This document shows positions 9,588-20,164 of a DNA stretch of 64,000 nt, in pieces (the first letter of the stretch is position 1; each line of letters opens with the position of its first letter). The translations under genes were made by a program, and so were the position numbers. Source of the DNA: Paenibacillus farraposensis. GTDB taxonomy: Bacteria > Bacillota > Bacilli > Paenibacillales > Paenibacillaceae. Below the pieces are notes generated by a model, which saw only the letters and a list, made by a program, of their open reading frames with translations, was not told the DNA's origin and searched no databases. The DNA lies in the NCBI RefSeq assembly GCF_020736845.1, contig NZ_JAFFQR010000008.1, positions 62,001 through 126,000 on the forward strand. Reading direction: 5' to 3'.

Positions 9588-9612
9588 AAAAAGAGGCAGA
9601 CTCAGCTGCCTC
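9588..9612 (-). terminator. Terminator of mccA-mccB
   Basis: Minus-strand GAGGCAG (9612-9606) pairs with CTGCCTC (9599-9593) around a six-base loop, followed by five T (9592-9588), 20 bases after the mccB stop. Confidence 0.85.
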
Positions 9613-9632
9613 TTGATCTTCATACTCTATTA

Positions 9633-11694
<2,062 letters not shown>

Positions 11695-11741
11695 AATCTC
11701 AAGCTCCTTTTAATGGTGGATCACAAATAAACCAATGATCA

Positions 11742-11757
11742 AATAATAACGATTATT
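11742..11757. promoter_or_regulatory. AT-rich palindrome in the mccA leader
   Basis: AATAAT-AACG-ATTATT, a six-base perfect inverted repeat, about 40 bases downstream of the predicted transcript start. Could be an operator for a sulfur or metal regulator; it does not clearly match the CymR consensus. Weak evidence. Confidence 0.3.
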
Positions 11758-11799
11758 GCCAAAAAAGCGCAGTAATTCGGTAAGTATTTGTGCAATAAG

Positions 11800-11828
11800 A
11801 TTTTATGTATAATTAAAGCATTTGTCAA
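11800..11828 (-). promoter_or_regulatory. Sigma-A promoter of mccA-mccB
   Basis: Minus strand: TTGACA (11828-11823), 17-base spacer, TAAAAT (11805-11800). Near-consensus and correctly oriented about 100 bases before the mccA start. Confidence 0.8.
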
Positions 11829-11903
11829 ATAGCAACATACTTGCTCCGATAACATAATATGATGTGTACACCATGCTGGCAGAACTTTATTTTGGGATAA
11901 AAA

Positions 11904-11934
11904 AAGGAGCCTGATCAAGATATCAGGGCTCCTT
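11904..11934 (-). terminator. Terminator of the dinG-DUF6509 unit
   Basis: AAGGAGCCTGAT (11904-11915) pairs with ATCAGGGCTCCTT (11922-11934) with one bulge; the minus strand continues into seven T. Located 50 bases beyond the DUF6509 gene. Confidence 0.85.
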
Positions 11935-11982
11935 TATATTTGGTTATTTATTAGCTGCGATGGGCTGGTACTCTATTCTCTG

Positions 11983-12282
11983 TTACTCTGCCGTTCCATC
12001 CAGTACGTGTTCTTTGCAAAAGTTCTCCACGGCTTGCAGCTCGTCCTCTTCCAGTTCAAGATCAATATAACGATTCGTTACTTTTTCAATCAGCTCATAC
12101 TTCAACAATTCTGATTTTCCCTCGTCTACTAAATAAAGGGCACGGATACGCAATCCGTTTTCGGTGTACAGCTCGTCGTCCTCCTCAACCTCCACATCAA
12201 TGACGAATTCATACCGCTGTCCGCTCAAAATACCAAAAGCATCTTTAATTTGCTCCACCGTGTACGATGTAAAATTTAGCAT
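11983..12282 (-). CDS. DUF6509-family small acidic protein
   Basis: A 99-residue very acidic soluble protein (VEVEEDDELYTENG, LELEEDELQAVENF), resembling the Firmicute DUF6509 family of unknown function; that assignment is from memory of the family pattern. Its ATG overlaps the end of the helicase gene by seven bases and its ribosome site (GGAGGG) lies inside that gene, so the two are co-translated. No catalytic motif or membrane segment. Function unknown; the constant link to a DNA helicase may matter, or simply reflect operon packing. Confidence 0.65.
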   Translation of the reverse strand: MLNFTSYTVEQIKDAFGILSGQRYEFVIDVEVEEDDELYTENGLRIRALYLVDEGKSELLKYELIEKVTNRYIDLELEEDELQAVENFCKEHVLDGTAE

Positions 12283-14243
12283 GTCTTCATTCCCTCCGGT
12301 TCTTCTTCAATGACTGTGCATTCTACACCCGCAGGCAGTAGCTGTTCAACTTGAGTGCGTACTTCTTGACGATTCAAATCTTGGCCAAGGATAGAAATCC
12401 AGCCCCGATCATTACGTGAGCGAATTAAACGTCCGATACCTTGTCTAAGTCTAAGCGCCATGTGAGGCATATCAATCTGTATAAACGGCTCCGCCGCGTC
12501 CTTGCGCAATGAGGCAAACACTGGATCATTCGGAGGAAAAGGCAGCGACCAGATGATAACATGAGATAGAGACGGACCAGGAATATCCAGGCCTTCCCAT
12601 AAGGTAACCGCGCACAGGACGCTTTCCTCATCATTCTGAAAAGTCGAGATCAGATGGCTGATTTCAGCCGAGCCTTCATATAGGAAACGATAGGCAGATG
12701 CCTCTCGATAAGCAGCGAGACCTGATTGGAAAGCAGCCAGTTCCTCCTCTGAAGGAAACAGGATAAGTGCTCTGCCTTGCGATTTCTCCAGCAGTGCCAG
12801 CACTCTCTCGATTGGATGATGCTCCGGCTGCAGCGGATATAGGGCCGCTTGCATCTGATCCGAATAGTTATAAGGTGATGCGACGGAAAATGTCAGCGGA
12901 TTTTCGATTCCGAGACTCTGCGCCATATAATCAAAGGAGTTATCCACGGAAAGGGTAGCCGATGAGAACACAATCGGTATGTGCTGGGCAAATACTCGTT
13001 CCCTGAGAATCTCCTTTACCATTTTGGGCATAACCACGAGTGTTAATCCGTCCTGATCCTCGATCACCCACGAAATCAAAAGCTCAGGGCGTTTAAACAA
13101 GGCCAAAGCCGTCTGAATCATTTCAAGATGCTCCTCCACGATCTTGACCTGGTACTCATCCAGCGAAAATAGTCCGCTTTCAAATACAAGCTCTTCTTCA
13201 ATCGTCCCGATCAGATCGCTAAAACGGTTCACTTCTCGAACAAGCGGCTCATTCAGCTTAAATTCCTTGCGGTCAGAGCCTTGTACCGGCTGGCTGTTCT
13301 TTTGAAGCGCAGCAAACAAAGCCTCGCTTTGCGATATCGCGTCTTCAATCGTCATGGCCAGAGATTCCCGCACTTCACCCTCCAGCAGACGGGTAATCAT
13401 CGCCTCGAACTGAGTATGTTTCAGCTTGTAGGTCAGCGCATTCTGCGCCGCTGTCTCCAGCAAATGTCCTTCGTCAAAGACGACGGAGCTATGCTCAGGC
13501 AGCAATGGCAGTTGGCCCTCACGCTTTCTCGCTTCATAGGTCCATACATGCTCCATATAAAAATCATGCGAGCAGATGACCAAATCCGCTGCCCGGCGGT
13601 AATGATCACGAGACAACGTCTGCCCGCACCGATGACGCTGATAGCAAACGAGGCAGTCTTGAAATACATCCCATCCGAGTCTGCTCCATTGTCCGTCCGT
13701 TAGCTCGGGATATTCCTTGCGGTTCCCGTAAGGGGTGAAGGACTGCAACGTGTCTGGAAAATGGACAAAATCCGGCAAGCCCTGATAAATATCACGAAAG
13801 ATATCCGCATCCGCATCCAGCCCGTTTCGGGCCTCGTCCAGCTTGTTCAGGCAGATATACTGATCCGGCGACTTACCCAGCCTGGCATCAATCGCCAGAT
13901 TCAAATGCTGTGCCAGCTTGGCTATATCCCCTTCCGGCTTTACCAGCTGTTCGATCAGTGATTCGTCCGCACAAGCAATAATCGCGGGCTTTCTCGTATA
14001 TCGGGCATATGCAATCGCGTACAACAGGTACACCAGCGTTTTGCCCGTGCCCACGCCCGCTTCCGCAAAAATGGTCTTTTTCTCCTTATAGGCACGCTCC
14101 AGCTGAAATGCCATATAAATTTGTTCATCCCGAACCTCAAAGCCGACTTCAGGCAAAACTTCATAAAATACATCCGCAATCCAGTCACTTGCCTGCTCTA
14201 TAAACGGCTTGGATGGATCAAAGGCAAAAGGGTAAGTAGTCAA
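12276..14243 (-). CDS. dinG: DinG/XPD-family ATP-dependent DNA helicase
   Basis: A 655-residue superfamily 2 helicase. Walker A AEAGVGTGKT near residue 47, DEAH-box variant FDEGH, a late SSATLS motif III-like block, and QGIGRLIRS motif VI. Four cysteines between the Walker boxes (in YICLNK and DCLVCYQRHRCG) are spaced like the iron-sulfur ligands of DinG/XPD enzymes. No exonuclease domain, so it is the short form akin to YoaA/YpvA-type proteins rather than Bacillus DinG with its N-terminal nuclease. It probably unwinds 5'-tailed or branched DNA and R-loops during repair. Start is a TTG at 14243 with GGAGG ten bases upstream. Downstream DUF6509 gene overlaps its end. Confidence 0.85.
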   Translation of the reverse strand: MTTYPFAFDPSKPFIEQASDWIADVFYEVLPEVGFEVRDEQIYMAFQLERAYKEKKTIFAEAGVGTGKTLVYLLYAIAYARYTRKPAIIACADESLIEQLVKPEGDIAKLAQHLNLAIDARLGKSPDQYICLNKLDEARNGLDADADIFRDIYQGLPDFVHFPDTLQSFTPYGNRKEYPELTDGQWSRLGWDVFQDCLVCYQRHRCGQTLSRDHYRRAADLVICSHDFYMEHVWTYEARKREGQLPLLPEHSSVVFDEGHLLETAAQNALTYKLKHTQFEAMITRLLEGEVRESLAMTIEDAISQSEALFAALQKNSQPVQGSDRKEFKLNEPLVREVNRFSDLIGTIEEELVFESGLFSLDEYQVKIVEEHLEMIQTALALFKRPELLISWVIEDQDGLTLVVMPKMVKEILRERVFAQHIPIVFSSATLSVDNSFDYMAQSLGIENPLTFSVASPYNYSDQMQAALYPLQPEHHPIERVLALLEKSQGRALILFPSEEELAAFQSGLAAYREASAYRFLYEGSAEISHLISTFQNDEESVLCAVTLWEGLDIPGPSLSHVIIWSLPFPPNDPVFASLRKDAAEPFIQIDMPHMALRLRQGIGRLIRSRNDRGWISILGQDLNRQEVRTQVEQLLPAGVECTVIEEEPEGMKTC

Positions 14244-14351
14244 TCGGGCTGTGCCTCCAATTTGTTCATAATGTGCATCCTTTCATTATAACGCAAAACA
14301 ACCCAAAGGAATACGAAAACTGCATGAACAACCTGCATCTTTTTGTATTTT

Positions 14352-14402
14352 AAAAAAGAAACAACGCTGCAGGCTGCGTTACCGCTGCCAGCGCGTTGTT
14401 TC
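14352..14402 (-). terminator. Terminator of the cyclase-family gene
   Basis: Ten-base perfect stem GAAACAACGC (14358-14367) with GCGTTGTTTC (14393-14402), then six T on the minus strand. Confidence 0.85.
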
Positions 14403-14406
14403 CGTT

Positions 14407-15159
14407 TTAATCCTCTATGATGGCTACGGGACGAGCCCATCCGGCACTCGCTCTTTCTACTTTAACTGGAAAGCAACAGACCTTGAAACCGAACGGCTTC
14501 GGGAGAAGCTCCAGATTGGCCAACTTCTCGATCTGACAATACTCCTGGTTTTTTCCGACATAGTGAGCTGCCCAAAGGACGCCGTCCCTCGGTTGTTGCT
14601 TGTAGGCTTCTGCTTGGAGATTAAGCGGGATATCCCAGCCGTCAGTACCGACTACCTTGATACCTTGATCCAGCAACCATCTGGTTGCTTCAGCCGATAC
14701 ACCGACATGAAGGAATGCATACTGTTCATCATACAACCGCTTATCTGCATCGCTCCGGATAAGGACAATATCGAGCGGCTTAAGCTTGTACCCGATGCAG
14801 TCCAGCTCTGCAGCCAGATCCTCTGACGTTAACTCATAACCTGGCGGCTTAGAACTGAAGTCAAGAAGCACCCCATCAGAATAAAACCATTCTAGCGGCA
14901 GTTCGTCAATCGTTCTAGCCGGTTTACCTTCCGATGTCGGCCAGTAGTGCCAAGGTGCGTCGATGTGTGTCCCCGAATGCGTGTTAAGCGTTACGGTTTC
15001 GGTAGCCCATGCCTGGCCTTCCGGAAAATCGTCAGGCTTAAGACCAAGAAAGACTGACGCTTGCAGCGCGCCGTCTCTATGGCTCGAATACTCAATCTTA
15101 GCTGCTATCGGCTCGCGTATACTAGGGCTTATCGGCACGCTCAAATCGATGAGTTTCAT
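14407..15159 (-). CDS. Cyclase/kynurenine formamidase-like metal-dependent hydrolase
   Basis: A 250-residue protein of the 'cyclase' fold (PF04199 type). The metal-binding signature HSGTHIDAPWHYWP is present, and starts with the usual LIDLSVPIS strand. Conserved GTDGWDIP and LRI/IRSDADKR-like segments follow. Known members hydrolyse N-formylkynurenine or related amides and lactones; the true substrate here is unknown because no tryptophan-degradation genes lie nearby. ATG at 15159 follows AGAGGAT. Single gene with its own terminator; cytosolic. Confidence 0.8.
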   Translation of the reverse strand: MKLIDLSVPISPSIREPIAAKIEYSSHRDGALQASVFLGLKPDDFPEGQAWATETVTLNTHSGTHIDAPWHYWPTSEGKPARTIDELPLEWFYSDGVLLDFSSKPPGYELTSEDLAAELDCIGYKLKPLDIVLIRSDADKRLYDEQYAFLHVGVSAEATRWLLDQGIKVVGTDGWDIPLNLQAEAYKQQPRDGVLWAAHYVGKNQEYCQIEKLANLELLPKPFGFKVCCFPVKVERASAGWARPVAIIED

Positions 15160-15346
15160 CGCATAACATCCTCTCTCATTTCTTGTTTTAAAGTGTTCTG
15201 TGATTAACGGTACATGTTTGGGGGAATCTTTGGAATATGATGTGAACTATACGGAATTTTAATCTAAATATTGAAATACTTAAATTCATTTCTGATCCTG
15301 TAATATACTTGTGTAAATTACCTTAATTTACTTCGTCGGTATGAGG

Positions 15347-15490
15347 ACGCTGCGCGTAGGATTTGATCTTACGATTGCTGTTGCCCTGGGATTCTCAGAT
15401 CTTCATAAACCGTTTAAAGATTATAATCCCAGGGCAAAGGCGAACGCTTTCGCTTCTCCAGATTCAAATCCTCCTCTACGCTGCACACCA
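15347..15490. repeat. Highly folded intergenic element, probable dispersed repeat or structured RNA
   Basis: Nested inverted repeats. An inner perfect 11-base stem pairs GCCCTGGGATT (15383-15393) with AATCCCAGGGC (15425-15435). An outer stem pairs GCGTAG and GGATTTGA (15354-15366) with TCAAATCC and CTACGC (15464-15481), with a short bulge. A further small hairpin GCGAA-CGCT-TTCGC sits between. No open frame covers it. The base composition is richer in G+C than the flanks. I have the impression that similar blocks recur in Paenibacillus genomes, but I cannot check copy number here. It lies between the cyclase gene start and the lipoprotein gene end. Confidence 0.55.
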
Positions 15491-15520
15491 CCATATGCTT
15501 TAAACAAAAGCTCGTTCACC

Positions 15521-16240
15521 TTAATTTATACTTAAAATTCGCCAATTGGATCCGATTTTCCCCACGCTTACTAATACAGGATTCTGTTCTTCTCCCTCTA
15601 TATAAAGCTTAACTTCAAGCAACCTTTTTTCTTGTATATTCATACTCTGCTCTATAACATTTTTATCCTTTATATTATGATTCGCAACTATTTCAGGCTT
15701 AGAATATGTGCTACTCAACTTAATTTCCTTGATTTTCTTCAGTTCCGTAGCGGCATTGGCTTCACCCATAACGACACGTTTGTCCATCATATCCGGGTTT
15801 GAATTGAGGAACAGTATCATATAAAATTTCTCCCAATACTGTTCATATTCCAAAAAGCTTTTGAAAAAGTTATGGCTCTCAAAGGAAGGGATGGGAGCGT
15901 CCCCTTGAAGCTCATAGGTATGGAGTCTACTGAAATGATTATCTACCGAATTCGCACGATACTTTTCCATAATAGGAAAACATTTTAACGCGCTGTCGAG
16001 GTCATGATCATTTACAGCTTCAAAAAAGGCTTTGACCACCGATTCGGGCGTGGAAAATTGCGCCTCAGTGGGTTGCGGCAGATCTGACTGCAAGTTTTCC
16101 AAAAAAGTGCTATCAGGCTCATCTTTTCTGACATCTCCAGAGGCGATCTCTCCGGGGTGTCCTTTACTTGTACACCCCATCACCACTACAAGCAGCAATA
16201 GGAACACAACTGTATAAAACATCCATTTTCGTTGTTGCAT
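15521..16240 (-). CDS. Predicted lipoprotein of unknown function
   Basis: A 239-residue protein with a classical lipoprotein signal: basic QQRK, hydrophobic core FYTVVFLLLLVVVMG and lipidation Cys23. The body contains a PESVVKAFFEAVNDHDLDSALKC stretch typical of small NTF2-like or DUF4829-like secreted folds, followed by beta strands. Anchored outside the membrane. Start at 16240 was chosen because GGGGG lies eleven bases upstream and it puts the hydrophobic core at the usual place; two earlier in-frame codons would lengthen the signal by eleven residues. Upstream lies an RDD-family gene in the same direction, about 100 bases away. Role unknown. Confidence 0.7.
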   Translation of the reverse strand: MQQRKWMFYTVVFLLLLVVVMGCTSKGHPGEIASGDVRKDEPDSTFLENLQSDLPQPTEAQFSTPESVVKAFFEAVNDHDLDSALKCFPIMEKYRANSVDNHFSRLHTYELQGDAPIPSFESHNFFKSFLEYEQYWEKFYMILFLNSNPDMMDKRVVMGEANAATELKKIKEIKLSSTYSKPEIVANHNIKDKNVIEQSMNIQEKRLLEVKLYIEGEEQNPVLVSVGKIGSNWRILSIN

Positions 16241-16341
16241 AAATCCATGTTCCCCCATTATTTTGAAAATCAAAGACTACTTAAGCTTTCCCTTACGAAT
16301 TGGTGATATCTGCTGATACAGGTAGAAAAAACGATGGCTGC

Positions 16342-16812
16342 TCAAATCGCTGTAACTCTTTTTTTATTTACAACCAGGGTGCTGGCACAAAGATCGTGAA
16401 CTCCCTGTTTTTTCGCAGTAAAAGCTACAACGATGTAAATCATACGTGTAATGATAAAAGAGATAGCTTTAATCCAGTAACGCCCCGAGGCGTGCCAGAA
16501 TCCAAGCCGCTTTCCTTCCTTGTCTACGACAATTAGAGAAAACAGAAGTTTCCCTGGTGTTGCTTTGACCTTCGATGACTCCCAGAGCACAGAATACAGC
16601 CATGGCACTATAAGCCACAAGATCAGCGGCAACCACATCACCAACACTTTTATGAAACCAGTCTCCTCTATGCCCAGAATAGATGGAATACTAAACACTC
16701 CTCCTATTAAAAGAACAAGCACAAAGACAATGACCAGATCAATTAAAAACGCTGCTGTTCTTATCCAAAATCCTCCGTACATTCGTCTTACGTTATCGTT
16801 GGTAGCCGTCAT
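16342..16812 (-). CDS. RDD-family membrane protein
   Basis: A 156-residue protein with the RDD pattern: an early arginine (GGFWIRTAAFLIDLVIVFVL), an aspartate-containing first helix, and the second motif TPGKLLFSLIVVDKEGKRLGF, then two more helices and QGVHDLCASTLVV. Three to four membrane segments. RDD proteins are poorly understood; some may act in sodium or small-solute transport. Start at 16812 preferred for AAGGAG eight bases upstream; an earlier ATG at 16848 has a weaker AAAGGAA site. Followed by the lipoprotein gene on the same strand. Confidence 0.8.
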   Translation of the reverse strand: MTATNDNVRRMYGGFWIRTAAFLIDLVIVFVLVLLIGGVFSIPSILGIEETGFIKVLVMWLPLILWLIVPWLYSVLWESSKVKATPGKLLFSLIVVDKEGKRLGFWHASGRYWIKAISFIITRMIYIVVAFTAKKQGVHDLCASTLVVNKKRVTAI

Positions 16813-16933
16813 GATAATATATAACTCCTTATCATTTTTAAAATCCATTTTATTCCTTTACCCAAGGAGATATCATACGGCTCCCCATCTGTTTTGTCAA
16901 TTTAATTTACGAATGAATGCCCATAAATGATGC

Positions 16934-16980
16934 AAAAGAACCTTCAAAACCACTATGTAAGTGGAAATGAAGGTTCTTTT
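16934..16980. terminator. Terminator behind the GH88 operon
   Basis: Perfect 12-base stem AAAAGAACCTTC (16934-16945) with GAAGGTTCTTTT (16969-16980) and an inner CCAC/GTGG pairing. Functions leftward for the 17055-22081 operon. Confidence 0.8.
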
Positions 16981-17054
16981 GTTAAATGAAATCATGTATA
17001 AAATAGGGGCGGAAATTTCCCAAATCGACTTTTGGGACAGCCCCGTCTCCAATT

Positions 17055-18182
17055 TTATTTAACAACACTAAACAAGCCTTCTTCTCCGCGCAGCTTTGCC
17101 AAAGCCTCGACAAAGAAATAATCGCCGTAAATAATGGGAACGTTGATGTATTTTTGCTCAGGATAATGTACGGTTCCCTTCATCAGCAAGCCCTCATGGT
17201 CCTCGCCCCACGCCGTGCAAGTGTGATGCAAGCCCATGAGGATGGACTCTGCCGCCCGGGTAAAATGCCCGGCCCGCGCCGAATATTGAGCCAGCTCCAG
17301 CAATCCGCTGGCCGCAATGGCCGCAGCAGATGAATCCCATGCTCCGCGATGTCCCTCATCAGCTCTAAAATCCCACACAGGCAGACACGCATCTCCCAGT
17401 TGGGACAGGAAAAAGTCCGCTGTGTTTTCGGCCACCCTCAAATAACGCGAATCACGCGTGTATCCGTACGAAAGCGTAAAGCCGTACAAAGCCCAGGACG
17501 TGCCGCGTGCCCAGGCGGAGCCAGGAGCGAACCCCTGCCCGCCATGCTCGGCAACCTTTTTTCCAATCTCCGGATCGAATTCGATCACATGCGCTATGGA
17601 ACCATCCGCACGGAAAAATTCACGTGCCACGGTATCCGCATGCTGCACAGCTACAGCAGCAAAACGGGGATCTCCGCTTACCTCCGAGGCCCAATAAAGC
17701 AAAGGCAGATTCATCATGCTGTCGATAATCGCAACGCCTCGTGTGTCCATGTCCTTGGCGTGGAAGTTCCACGCGCGAATAAAACGGCCGTTCACGTTAA
17801 AACGGGCAGCCAGCAGATTGGCGGCCAGCAGCCCGCGTCTTCTGGACTCGGCGGCTCCGGTCAACCGATGGGCGGCCACACCGCTGAGCAGCCAAATAAA
17901 ACCAAGATCATGGTCTACGGTTTCGCTGTTATAGAGCACTTTTTCCAGACGATTCTCGCACCGCTGCGCAATTTCGGCGGCTCCGCTGTCAGGGCGCGCC
18001 CGATTCGCAAGCCATAGCAGCCCCGGATAAAAGCCTGCTGTCCACCACGCTTCCTCACGATCGTCATAGCGCCCTCCCTCTGCAACATGCGGAAAAGCGT
18101 CCCCTAGCCTTAACGCCAAGGCAAGCGTTTTGTCCAAAGCCAGCTCCCATGATTGCTCCAGCCATGCCTCTATGTTTGTCAT
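17055..18182 (-). CDS. Glycoside hydrolase family 88 (unsaturated uronyl hydrolase)
   Basis: A 375-residue (alpha/alpha)6-barrel enzyme of the GH88 type. Recognisable blocks: WWTAGFYPGLLWLA, DHDLGF with the first catalytic-type aspartate, IIDSMMNLPLLYWA with the second, GSAWARGTSWALYGF, DSSAAAIAASGLLEL and IYGDYFFVEAL. It removes the unsaturated uronic acid left at the non-reducing end by polysaccharide lyases. No signal peptide, so it is intracellular and acts on imported oligosaccharides. Start at 18182 has AGGGGAGGGG directly upstream; an in-frame ATG eight codons earlier does not. It is the last of three genes (55 bases after the unassigned one), and the lyase-like first gene fits as the supplier of its substrate. 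Confidence 0.88.
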   Translation of the reverse strand: MTNIEAWLEQSWELALDKTLALALRLGDAFPHVAEGGRYDDREEAWWTAGFYPGLLWLANRARPDSGAAEIAQRCENRLEKVLYNSETVDHDLGFIWLLSGVAAHRLTGAAESRRRGLLAANLLAARFNVNGRFIRAWNFHAKDMDTRGVAIIDSMMNLPLLYWASEVSGDPRFAAVAVQHADTVAREFFRADGSIAHVIEFDPEIGKKVAEHGGQGFAPGSAWARGTSWALYGFTLSYGYTRDSRYLRVAENTADFFLSQLGDACLPVWDFRADEGHRGAWDSSAAAIAASGLLELAQYSARAGHFTRAAESILMGLHHTCTAWGEDHEGLLMKGTVHYPEQKYINVPIIYGDYFFVEALAKLRGEEGLFSVVK

Positions 18183-18237
18183 TTGTTTTCCCCTCCCCTT
18201 TTCCACCTGTTAAAAAAGCCTATGGCTTCGGCCTGCA

Positions 18238-20148
18238 TTATTCAGGCAACCGAATGATAAAGGAAATGCGGCTGCCTGTGCATTTCATTCTTGCTCCCTT
18301 AAGCAAACCGTTGCGACAGGCTACGGAAGCTAATTCTTCAGGCCACGCCACGTTCGTCCCTTCCGTCGTCGGGACGACTTCAAGGATTGTGCCTGCATAT
18401 TCCACCCGGATGCTTTCTGTTTCCTCCCCGGCTGTCATGACATGATGAATAACGCTGCGCTCCCGACCGTCATATGCCACTAAGGGAATAAGCGCTCCCA
18501 CATGCTGAATATTGCCTTGAAGCTCATATTCCACCTCAATTTTTCCGCGCACCTGATGATAATGTGTTCGGATTTCCCTCACCCCCGGGAACGGGCCTCT
18601 CCATAGCAGCGTGATATCCGTTGATCCGCCAGATGCTGAGCTTTGCTCTACCTGTACAGACCCCCCACCATCCTGCGGATCGATCCCTCCATCCCGGTCG
18701 AATTCCAGCGTTCCGGGGATGCCTTCCGACAGGCTGTGCCACTTGCCGTCCTCGGTTTGCCAGGCCGGAGAATAGCTTAGCGGGAAAATATCCCCTTCCG
18801 CGAACCCTGTAAAACCTCGGTCTGCATGCCCTGCTGAGGACGGACCCATCAGTGGCGGCAGCGAGGACTGCTGAATACGCACAATCCCGGGAATATTGTA
18901 CGGGTCATTGACCGACGTCTGCACAACCATTTGCTGTCCGTCTACAGAAGCAATGACCGTCTGGAACCAGCCGTCCGTTTCCAACACCTGGCTGCCTGTC
19001 TCCGCCGGTATAGGAGCTGGAGCAATACGCTCTATCCCCTCCCCGTACAGCAGGGTATGAGCCAGCACAGCCGCCGTCCACAGGCTGTAGCATGTGTGAT
19101 TGGAGTATACCTCAAACCCATGCCGCGCCTCGGACGAATAATGGTTGCGGACGATATGCAGCTTGCCGTCATCGGTCTGCCAGCGGCTAATCGCTTGCCA
19201 GCACAGATCCGCTGCCCGCCGTAACGCACCGGCAAGCCCGGGTTCGCCTGCCGCTAAAACATGCCGCGCATGTGTCGTGAAGACGAACGCTGCAGCCGCC
19301 TCGTTCCATTGATGCTGTGCGCTTCTTCCGCGCGGCGGAATTTCCCCGTGCGGGGATAGCGCCAGCAGTGAGCTGAGCGCGCCTCTGCGTAGATGGTCAC
19401 GCAGCTCAAGAGCGCAACCGCCATCATATCCGTTCTCGAGCATCACCCCCAGGTGAAAGCGTGTGACGATATCGTAGGCGAACGGGCTGTTGGGCCGGTC
19501 CAGCGGGCCGTCCTGATACAGCCCCAGTCCGGTAAAGCGAGGCAAATGATAGCTGCGGATGTACGCCTCCATCCACTCGGCATCGGCTGCAAGCCCTTCG
19601 GCGGCACGCAAAAACTCGCCGGAAATCATGATCGCGTTCCAGTTGATCATCCGGTTTGGATTTTTCATTTTACTCATCGTAAAAATGTAGGTCTGTTCCG
19701 GCTGGATTCTGCTCAGCTGCCGCTTCCAGGCTGTGGCTTGCTCTGGCAGCAAATGTTTCAGGAGCCGATACGCTCCCATCATCATGATAGGAAAAAAGTC
19801 CGGGTGCTGATCCGGCGCTTTTTCCTCTACTACACAAGCAATACTGTGCGTCAAGGCAGCAGCCGCGGATTCCAGCAAATCATGGCGGCCTTCTTTGACC
19901 AACACTGCCGCAGCCAGCGCATAGGACGGGGTAGAGTAATACCGTTCACTTTCCGAATAAGGATCAATGATGGCTCCGGTTTCATCCTGATGCTGAATAT
20001 ATGCACGAACCAGCTTCTCCAGCACGGCAAGCTTGCGTTGGCGGGTCCATCCGTCCTCCACTCGATTCGGCGTCGTATTCAACTGTCCTATAAATTTCTC
20101 CAGCTCTGCCTGCCAAGGGTACACATTACCTGTATGCAGCTTATTCAT
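18238..20148 (-). CDS. Unassigned carbohydrate-active-like protein, 636 residues
   Basis: No family recognised. The N-terminal 370 residues are helix-rich with Trp/Tyr/His-containing segments (DETGAIIDPYSESERYYSTP, HQWNEAAAAFVFTTHARH, YSNHTCYSLWTAAVLAHTLL) like the (alpha/alpha)n toroid of many lyases and glycosidases. The C-terminal 250 residues are beta-rich (YDGRERSVIHHVMTAG region), again typical of polysaccharide lyases. No signal peptide. Lies 16 bases after the heparinase-like gene and before GH88. The start at 20148 is set by GGGAGG eight bases upstream; the ATG at 20181 overlaps the previous gene and has none. By context a second lyase or a debranching hydrolase for the same uronate-containing glycan; this is inference. 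Confidence 0.7.
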   Translation of the reverse strand: MNKLHTGNVYPWQAELEKFIGQLNTTPNRVEDGWTRQRKLAVLEKLVRAYIQHQDETGAIIDPYSESERYYSTPSYALAAAVLVKEGRHDLLESAAAALTHSIACVVEEKAPDQHPDFFPIMMMGAYRLLKHLLPEQATAWKRQLSRIQPEQTYIFTMSKMKNPNRMINWNAIMISGEFLRAAEGLAADAEWMEAYIRSYHLPRFTGLGLYQDGPLDRPNSPFAYDIVTRFHLGVMLENGYDGGCALELRDHLRRGALSSLLALSPHGEIPPRGRSAQHQWNEAAAAFVFTTHARHVLAAGEPGLAGALRRAADLCWQAISRWQTDDGKLHIVRNHYSSEARHGFEVYSNHTCYSLWTAAVLAHTLLYGEGIERIAPAPIPAETGSQVLETDGWFQTVIASVDGQQMVVQTSVNDPYNIPGIVRIQQSSLPPLMGPSSAGHADRGFTGFAEGDIFPLSYSPAWQTEDGKWHSLSEGIPGTLEFDRDGGIDPQDGGGSVQVEQSSASGGSTDITLLWRGPFPGVREIRTHYHQVRGKIEVEYELQGNIQHVGALIPLVAYDGRERSVIHHVMTAGEETESIRVEYAGTILEVVPTTEGTNVAWPEELASVACRNGLLKGARMKCTGSRISFIIRLPE

Positions 20149-20164
20149 CCTGTCTGCCTCCCAT

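Noticed and set aside
15347..15490. Element as a mobile insertion sequence or riboswitch
   Set aside because: No transposase, no target duplication, and it is not placed in the leader of a gene; kept as a repeat-like structured element only.
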